A stretch of 64,000 nucleotides of DNA, from NCBI GenBank assembly GCA_027924585.1, contig BSBM01001067.1:7152501-7216500 (forward strand), in the 5' to 3' direction. Below are positions 57,730-64,000 of the stretch, one piece after another. Source of the stretch: Larix kaempferi (taxonomy: Eukaryota; Streptophyta; Pinopsida; Pinales; Pinaceae). Within the stretch, counting starts at the first letter, position 1, and each line of letters opens with the position of its first letter. The notes under the pieces are model-generated. The model searched no databases and was not told the DNA's origin. It worked only from the letters and a program-made list of their open reading frames with translations. Made by a program: the position numbers and the translations under genes.

Positions 57730-57936
57730 TTAAACAATGCCACATGTTTGGTGTTTTTTGCGTTTGAAGTTTCCACCATGAACATGAACAAATTCCTTCC
57801 TCATAAAAGCATATGGATTAATGTCCCTCGACTCAAACTTTCCACCCATAAATCCAGGCTCATACCCATCAAACTCTGAATCCTCATCTTCCTCGACGTC
57901 AGGGTATCGAATCTCCTCAAGTTTTGCACGAGATCT
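57730..57936 (-). pseudogene. Terminal-exon-like fragment of an unknown host gene
   Basis: Sixty-eight codons and a TAA read RSRAKLEEIRYPDVEEDEDS, then GYEPGFMGGKFESRDINPYA, FMRKEFVHVHGG and a basic end NFKRKKHQTCGIV. The acidic run followed by a basic tail suggests a nuclear or nucleolar protein, but I do not recognise the family. It is preceded on the minus strand by ATTAG, so a splice acceptor at 57937 is possible, with a poor pyrimidine tract. An in-frame TAG lies right there if no splice occurs. The expected upstream exon would lie to the right, where copia element D now begins 80 bp away. Confidence 0.45.
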
Positions 57937-58015
57937 CTAATCGAAGATTGGTTTCTCTGCAGAAATAATTATTGCATTACAGGCCGAGTAATCCCTGTCG
58001 ATGAGGATTGGGCTG

Positions 58016-58673
58016 TGAGAAATTCTAAGTCACAGTAAATCTAAAGATCTCAGGATCCCTCACAAAAAAAGAATGAGCATAAAATTTGAATAAGAGTGAA
58101 AACTAGAGTAAAAAAGAGCAGAAGAATAATAATGCAACAAAACTTAGATAGGAGCAGAATAATATCACATATTCCAATAATTAGTATATTAAATAATGAT
58201 GTTACAATGGAGAGAATTTGAATCATGCAGGAGAATTTGAACCTCAGTTGGTCTAGCATACGGATTATCACCACTGGAGTGCTCCGGAAGACTCAAAGTC
58301 AACTGAACTGAACCTAAACTTAGCTAACTGAAGTCACAATCAGTTAACTGACTAAGGAGGGGCAATAGTGAGTTTTTCATGCATGCCAGTCAGAAAAGGG
58401 TGCACGAGGTGACAATCAATGGCATCCAGATCTTTAACTCCCCACAAGAGTCAGATAACTCAGGTGGACTGCACTAGAACACTCAGTAGGTTCCTATAAA
58501 ATAGGGAATTAACTGAAGTGGTCCTAAAGTGATGCATGCAGGGCTCAGAAGGTGGTAGATGGATCCTGGATGACATATGCACACTACTAGGTGGAAAATG
58601 ACATCATCAATAACTAGGAAAAAATAAATAATGCTAGGTAGGACAAGGATGGAGTATTGAAATATCCTAACAC
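58016..58673 (-). repeat. 3' LTR of element D
   Basis: 658 bp; plus-strand start tgagaaattctaag and end atatcctaaca. The purine tract follows at 58674. Confidence 0.92.
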
Positions 58674-58859
58674 CCCCCCTTAATCCATACTTTGCATCCT
58701 GGGCCCCGGTTACTAAGACCAAAAGTCACCCATAAAATCAAATAAATGATAAAAAATAAAGAACTATCCATGAACCAAGGAAATAGGGAAAAACCTCATG
58801 GTTAAAATACCCCCCCTTAAAAAAAACAACAATAGGGAATGCAAAGAACCTTCATGCTA

Positions 58860-59101
58860 AGCAGAGAAGGAAAACAATTTCCTCAGTGAAAGCCTTTGCA
58901 AAAATATTGGTAAGCTTCTCCTCTGTAGGATAGTAATGCAGGTGCTAGATATGGATCTTCTCCTATGATGTGCCTCCCACTGCGTAGAAGTTGTATTTCC
59001 AAAACAAGTCTTTCAAGAACCCTTCTTGCTACTGGAGCGAATGGCTCATTGTGGTCCAAATCATGAACCTTTGAGTACCTTTTGTCAGAAAACCGAGATT
59101 T
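58860..59101 (-). pseudogene. Remnants of element D RT start and RNase H end, fused by deletion
   Basis: Right after the long frame's stop the minus strand reads KSRFSDKRYSKV, then HDLDHNEPFAPVARR, the copia RT N-terminus. About 130 bp farther, in another frame, it reads HLHYYPTEEKLTNIFAKAFT, the last block of copia RNase H, and stops at about 58858. Everything between these two is gone, roughly 350 codons in a standard copia. Confidence 0.75.
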
Positions 59102-60343
59102 TTACTTGGTTGTAGATCCCCCATGGAAAGTCTCCTCAAGAGATTGTGGATCAAACCCCACCATCATGTAGCACCTCTCTGAGAGAAGTGGATCTGCATG
59201 ACATAGTGCAAGTTTTGCATGATAATGATATCTGGTGGTTCTATGGTCAGATGGATCCCCAATTGTGTTCCCAGTAGCTACAAGGACTTTGTGAGCCCAT
59301 ATTGGCCTTGGCCATGGATTGGGAGCATGTGTTGGATCTGGATATGAATCTGAATCTCCTTGAACTTTATTCTCAACATCAAGATCTTGATCCTTATCTT
59401 CATTAGAAGAGGTATCACTCTGATCTTGATCAGATTCCGATGGGGTAGGAAAAGAGTATGGAAAAAAATGTGAGAATTGATATGCCTCAGAGGCATGGTT
59501 TGCAAACCCTTTCGCTATAATCTTCCCAGTAGAGATCTTTGCAATCTCAACTGTGTTAGGACAAAATATCATTTTCTTCGGTGAACCTATGTGAGTCATC
59601 TGACATATAGACAACAAATTTGCTGACAAAGAAGGAACAAATAGAACATTTTTGAACTGACCATGCTCCATATGTACTGTGCCCTTCCCTTCAGCAAAGA
59701 TATGAGAGTTGTCTCCCATGTGAATAATCAGACCATCTTTGAGATCAAAAGAAGAAAATGATTCTTTGGAGGAAACCATGTGGTTGGAGTCTCCTGAATC
59801 TATGAGGAGTGCTTGTGATTTTGAAAATACAGCCTTCAGTGAATGGCATCTCTGATGACCATCATAATCACTTCCATAATCAGTCTCTCTTTCACCTTTT
59901 GGGAGAGAAATGTTGTGTTGTTCAAGAATCTTGGTCAACTGATCTTTCTTCTTCTGCATGCAAGATATCTCTGGGTGGTTTCTTTTCTTACAATAGGAAC
60001 ACTTGGATTTCTCAAATCCCTTATGTTTGTCCTTCTTAGAGATGGAGGCTCCTTTTGATGGACTTGACTTGGAATTCAACTTGTTTTCAGATGACCTCTT
60101 ATCATTTCCCTTGTGCTTCCCCTTCCCATTCGCACTTTTTTCTTCTCCAGCCATAAGAGCTTGATCTTTTGAGGACTGCAAGGTGCCCATCTGTATCAGC
60201 TTACGTTTTTCTTGGATGAGAGATTCAGTGAAAACATCTAAGGAGGGCATCTTCCAACCAGGGATTGACATTCGCCTAGAATGGAAGGTAGAGACAAAGA
60301 TAGAGAAATTAGAACCTAGCTTGCTCAGAATGGATATCACCAA
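59102..60343 (-). CDS. Gag C-terminal half, protease and integrase tail of element D, 413 codons
   Basis: The frame runs through a copia Gag part (MVISILSKLGSNFSIFVSTF), a Lys/Ser-rich linker, the zinc knuckle CSYCKKRNHPEISC (canonical 2-4-4) and a protease block LLIDSGDSNHMVSS, where the family usually has DSGASNH. After about 100 more residues it reaches an acidic stretch and PRPIWAHKVLV ... ERCYMMVGFDPQSLEETFHG, the usual linker between integrase and RT. The integrase core is missing between them without breaking the frame. It ends in TAA at 59102. The first half of gag is a separate frame at 60402-60776. Confidence 0.8.
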   Translation of the reverse strand: MVISILSKLGSNFSIFVSTFHSRRMSIPGWKMPSLDVFTESLIQEKRKLIQMGTLQSSKDQALMAGEEKSANGKGKHKGNDKRSSENKLNSKSSPSKGASISKKDKHKGFEKSKCSYCKKRNHPEISCMQKKKDQLTKILEQHNISLPKGERETDYGSDYDGHQRCHSLKAVFSKSQALLIDSGDSNHMVSSKESFSSFDLKDGLIIHMGDNSHIFAEGKGTVHMEHGQFKNVLFVPSLSANLLSICQMTHIGSPKKMIFCPNTVEIAKISTGKIIAKGFANHASEAYQFSHFFPYSFPTPSESDQDQSDTSSNEDKDQDLDVENKVQGDSDSYPDPTHAPNPWPRPIWAHKVLVATGNTIGDPSDHRTTRYHYHAKLALCHADPLLSERCYMMVGFDPQSLEETFHGGSTTK

Positions 60344-60401
60344 CTGCTCATCCTTCTTCTCAATTCCACACTGCTTGCATTACATAACCAAATATTTGAA
60401 T

Positions 60402-60776
60402 TTAAAATAACTGTTGAATGGTCTTGAAATTGCTTGGTTGAAGAGCAATCAACTCATTTTCCAGAATATGGCCTCGTAGCTCATCTTGTTTTCCAAAGAG
60501 GGTCTCTAACTTCAATGATAAATCTATTAGAGTATTCAATCCTTCGATTTGGAAGAGTAGATCTATGGAAATATGAATACACATGAAACCAAATGCTTCA
60601 TACAATCTATTCAGATACTTGGTTTTCTCCACATCTGATGTTGGTTCGGGATCCTTCCCCATTGTCACCATGTACAATGATTTGTTTCGCAATACCATCT
60701 GCATATCATCCCTCCAATCAAGATAATTGAAGGGTGTCAGGATCCTGGGAGAGAGAGGAGAGTTCGAATTGTCCAT
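60402..60776 (-). pseudogene. Gag N-terminal half of element D
   Basis: From an ATG at 60776: MDNSNSPLSPRILTPFNYLD, WRDDMQMVLRNKSLYMVTMG, YEAFGFMCIHISIDLLFQIE and ENELIALQPSNFKTIQQLF. This is the copia Gag start. A stop at 60402 and about 60 bp separate it from the next frame, so one nonsense or small indel broke gag. Confidence 0.85.
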
Positions 60777-60806
60777 TACAACTGTTGGAGTGAATGCAAG
60801 GTGAAA

Positions 60807-60925
60807 CTGCTGCTACTGCAAAAAGACTGCTGCAACTGCAGAAAACTGCTGCAACTGCAGAAAACTGTTGCAACTGTTGCAACTGCTGCAACTGTTGCAA
60901 CTGCTGCAACTGTTGCAACTTCTGT
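60807..60925. repeat. CTG/CAG-type minisatellite beside the gag start
   Basis: Units of ctgctgcaactgttgcaa and ctgcagaaaactgctgcaa. On the minus strand it would encode runs of QQL, upstream of the gag ATG. Confidence 0.92.
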
Positions 60926-61153
60926 TGCACTCAAAAAAATTGAATAACCTGCAAAAAAATCTCAACAAGGAGGTAGACTACTACTGAGCACTGCTTTAGG
61001 ACAGTAGGCACTTTTATCCGGATCCTTCACACCTGGCTAGACCTCATTGGATTTCTCTAATGAATTCAATGCAATGGCACCGAGATTTGCTGTGGAAATC
61101 CAAAGGCTTTTGGTGCACTACCGAAAGCAGCTGCTCAACCTATTTTCTCTATG

Positions 61154-61165
61154 GCTCTGATGCCA
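61154..61165 (-). promoter_or_regulatory. Primer-binding site of element D
   Basis: gctctgatgcca, complement TGGCATCAGAGC, one base from the usual TGGTATCAGAGC and directly next to the LTR. Confidence 0.9.
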
Positions 61166-61823
61166 TGTGAAATTCTAAGTCATGGCATATGTAAATATCT
61201 TAGGATACCTCACAAAGAAAGAATGAGCATAAAATCTGAATAAGAGTGAAAACTAGAGTAAAAAAGAGCAGAAGAATAATAATGCAACAAAACTCAAATA
61301 GGAGAAGAATAATATCACATGTTCCAATAATCAGTATATTAAAAAATGATGTTACAATGGAGAGAATTCAAATCATGCAGGAGAATTCGAACCTTAGTTG
61401 GTCTAGCATAGGGATTATCGCCACTAGAGTGCTCCGGAACACTCAAAGTCAACTGAATTGAACCTAAACTCAGCTAACTGAAGTCATAATTAGTTAAATG
61501 ACTAAGGAGGGCGCAATAATGAGTCTGTCGTGCATACTAGTTAGAAAAGGGCGCATGAGGCCACAATCAGTGGCATCCGGAGCTCTAATCCCCCACAAGA
61601 GTTAGATAACTTAGGTGGAATGAAATGGAACACCCAGTAGGTTCCTATAACATAGGGAGCTGACTGAAGTGGTCCTAAAATGATGAATGCATGGATTAGA
61701 AGGTGGTAGATGGATCTTGGATGACATCTGCACACCACAAGGTGGAAAATGACATCATCAACAACTAGGAAAAAATAAATAATGCTAGGCAGGACAAGGA
61801 TAGAGTATTGAAATATCCTAACA
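61166..61823 (-). repeat. 5' LTR of element D
   Basis: 658 bp, aligned without indels at the ends to 58016-58673. Confidence 0.92.
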
Positions 61824-61828
61824 GGGTG

Positions 61829-64000
61829 GGTTCTAAGGATGCATGTGTCCCTCATGTCGTAGGTCATTCAAGAGATTGTTGTTTACATTCACCGGTTTCA
61901 CAATATTGATCTTTTCTTGTAGGGTTACTTATGCCATATCCTTCTGGAACAATAGCTTTATGTGGAGGATTGAAAGGTTTAGAATGTAGGTTTTAGTCGA
62001 ATTTAAAGAAAATTTCTATTTTCCTTGTGAATTGCATGTACTAGAGGTGAATTTAAGCAAGATTTAAAGAAGACGGAATTGTTACTTAAATTTAGAAGGA
62101 AACGACAACACAATTTTATTAATTTATAAAATTATGTTTAAACTATTAAATTAATAATTTCTAAAAATATTTTAGCAAAGTCTTGAACTGAACTTAAGAA
62201 ATCAAAGCTTCTAACCATTACATTTGTCCACATAATTCTTAAAAACACTTAAAATGCTAAGAAAATGTAGAGCTAACCTTAATGTATGGAAATTATAAAC
62301 TTTAAGCCCTGACATTACAACAACTTATCACAATTTTGTCGATAAATTTGAACTTTGATAAAGCCATTTATTTTGTTTAAAATTAGGCTCATCGCTTACC
62401 TTACATACTTCAGTACTCTTTCTCATCAAAATATTGACGGGATAAATATTCTTTCCAAAGCCATGTAAATGAAAATGGTTACCATTAGTGTGATAATGGG
62501 CGTGTGAAGCTTTAGGTAGAGACTATTCATTAACCTAGGAACTTAGATGCTTAGTGTGTGAACGCTTTAGGTAGATGCTATTCATTAACATAGAAAATCA
62601 TAACATTATACTTTTTCTTTTCTTTTCCGTACTTTGTTAGTTGGTGAAAATAATTTATATCATATAGATTATATAGTCAAAATACATTATTACAACTAAC
62701 ATACTTTTCAAATCTACATGTGTAAATGTTAAGGTAAATACATTAAATTACAACTAACATATGCTTTAAATGAGTAAATAGAAATGCTAAGATGAGTTTG
62801 GATTATCGAGTTTGAATTGGGTGGATGTTTAAATACCTTTCGATAGCTTTATTATCAAAGAAGTACGCAACAAATTCAAACAATATTGGTGTACAAATGC
62901 TTGGCCCATAACAAGAGAGTTCCATTCTCTCAAGAAATTCTAATTTATCCACCTAGCCATGATTTTATCCTCCACCTTCCAGGGTTGAGATCAATCACCA
63001 CCTTCTCTCTCTTTGGAAATCATCAAAGGCCACCGTAAAACAAAGTCTTATCTTTTTATGAACTATGACATCCAAGAAACCATGCTTTAGTTTTCTACAT
63101 TTTTTTCTTCTGTGACACCATACACATTCAAAGATTCATGAGAGACCCCTCTTTATTCTCTATTTTCTGTTTGAATTGCATCATACTTCAATAGTTGAAT
63201 ATGCTAACCTTCATACTCCAAGACCAATTGTAATATAACATTTCCACGGTTCAATATTCTAACCTCCATACTCTAAGGACGACTACATCGGATAATAGAC
63301 TCAATGCAATATCTCATCCTAGAATACCTAGCGAATTTAATTGCAACACAATGTTCATCCTAGAATACTCTAGCAAATACATAAATTGTTTATGAAAATA
63401 TTAAAAAGTATATCATCAATGCTTTGTACCATGGAAGCTATATTATAGTCTCAATTCACAAATGTTTTTTTATTAGAGAGGTGAGTTGGTGCTCTATTAT
63501 TAGTTTGGTGGATTTGATATCAAGTGTATCAATGTATTTCTATAAGGTTGAATAATTGCGATTGGTTTCACTCTAGCTTCTAAATCCAATTCCAAAATTT
63601 TGTAGATTTTATATATAGAGAGATAGTACACACACATTTTCAAGAAGACATGAATCACATATTAGTAAGAAAATGTGTTTGGTCTCTAGGAGTTGGTTTC
63701 CTTTCATCATCTAATGGGCTTAACATATGTTCAACAAATTAAATTTTTTTTAGTGGACCTTAATAAGATAATGTAAGTTTATCCTTTGTCTTAGTAATGC
63801 AAATCTTCCTCAATTGAATTCTAAAGATTTGTTTTTTTGACATAAGATGCACATTGTTTTAGAGAACCTCACTTTTCTCGACACAAAAACTGTAGTTTCC
63901 AACAAAGCAATGGTGTTATTTTAATAATGTATAACTATGTTGAAGAAAAATTGAAGGTGCTTTTAAGCCAAAAAGAAAATCAGCATTCCCCACCTTGAGC
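61829..64000. other. AT-rich region without a recognised gene
   Basis: No ORF of note. A 46-50-bp phrase (gtgtgaa.gctttaggtagag followed by ctattcattaac) occurs at about 62501 and 62548, and aatat.ctaacct.catactc occurs at about 63200 and 63251. Otherwise nothing is recognised. Confidence 0.5.

Larger units (their letters stand above)
58016..61823 (-). mobile_element. Element D: deletion-derived Ty1/copia element
   Basis: LTRs of 658 bp (58016-58673 and 61166-61823) with TG/CTAACA ends and an imperfect 5-bp target duplication (ggctg at 58011, gggtg at 61824). Minus orientation follows from the primer-binding site beside the right LTR and a purine tract (AAGGGGGGG) beside the left LTR. The interior keeps gag and protease, then jumps to the last part of integrase, the start of RT and the end of RNase H. 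Integrase core, RT palm and most of RNase H are missing. LTRs are about 91% alike by eye. Confidence 0.9.

Noticed and set aside
60718-60930. Gln/Leu-rich ORF on the minus strand
   Set aside because: It is the CTG/CAG minisatellite read in one frame. It overlaps the gag start of element D in a different frame and gives no recognisable protein.

Overview
The window is nuclear DNA from a plant with a large, transposon-packed genome. Almost every recognisable coding stretch is a plant LTR-retrotransposon domain (Ty1/copia or Ty3/gypsy), elements are nested inside one another, and the only possible host-gene material is two short exon-like pieces. A gymnosperm or another large-genome plant fits this texture, but the sequence alone does not fix the species. 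I found no rRNA, tRNA, CRISPR, bacterial operon or intact host gene.

Layout. 1-1895: minus-strand LTR element cut by the window edge (LTR 1248-1895), inserted in an older minus-strand element that keeps a gag start (1905-2174) and the edge of its LTR (from 2606). 2641-7030: AT-rich spacer with one terminal-exon-like segment (4260-4403) and a candidate inverted-repeat transposon (5972-6540). 7036-12182: complete but dead Ty1/copia element on the minus strand with perfect AAAAT target duplications. 12188-15244: no gene, an (AT)16 tract. 15250-24224: a 9-kb LTR element on the minus strand with 1.3-kb LTRs, AGTAG duplications and no intact ORF. About 26085-27523: a plus-strand relative of it that still has a 119-codon gag-like ORF with a zinc knuckle. 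31295-33835: a degenerate antisense ORF of about 850 codons that looks transposon-associated.

33981-55867 is a three-element nest. Element A (Ty3/gypsy, plus strand, decayed, left LTR truncated) was split in its RT gene by element B (35507-46077, minus strand, CCTAC duplications) and in its right LTR by element C (49766-55480, gypsy, plus strand, ATGTT duplications). B has two 722-bp LTRs that differ at only about 3 positions, and one intact 1557-codon Gag-protease ORF. That ORF ends in a short vestige of pol, with RT, RNase H and integrase missing. It looks like a young element that must borrow pol from a relative.

55950-56750 is the eroded 3' end of an L1-type LINE. 57730-57936 (minus) is another exon-like fragment. 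58016-61823 is a deletion-derived copia element (D) that keeps gag and protease, joined to small end pieces of integrase, RT and RNase H. The rest, to 64000, is AT-rich sequence without recognisable genes.

The recurring theme is non-autonomy: B, D and the 9-kb family each lost pol, but B and the relative at 27064 kept a readable Gag. Two of these elements also carry tandem repeats with a 33-bp period in the 5' leader beside the primer-binding site. All percentages are by-eye comparisons.
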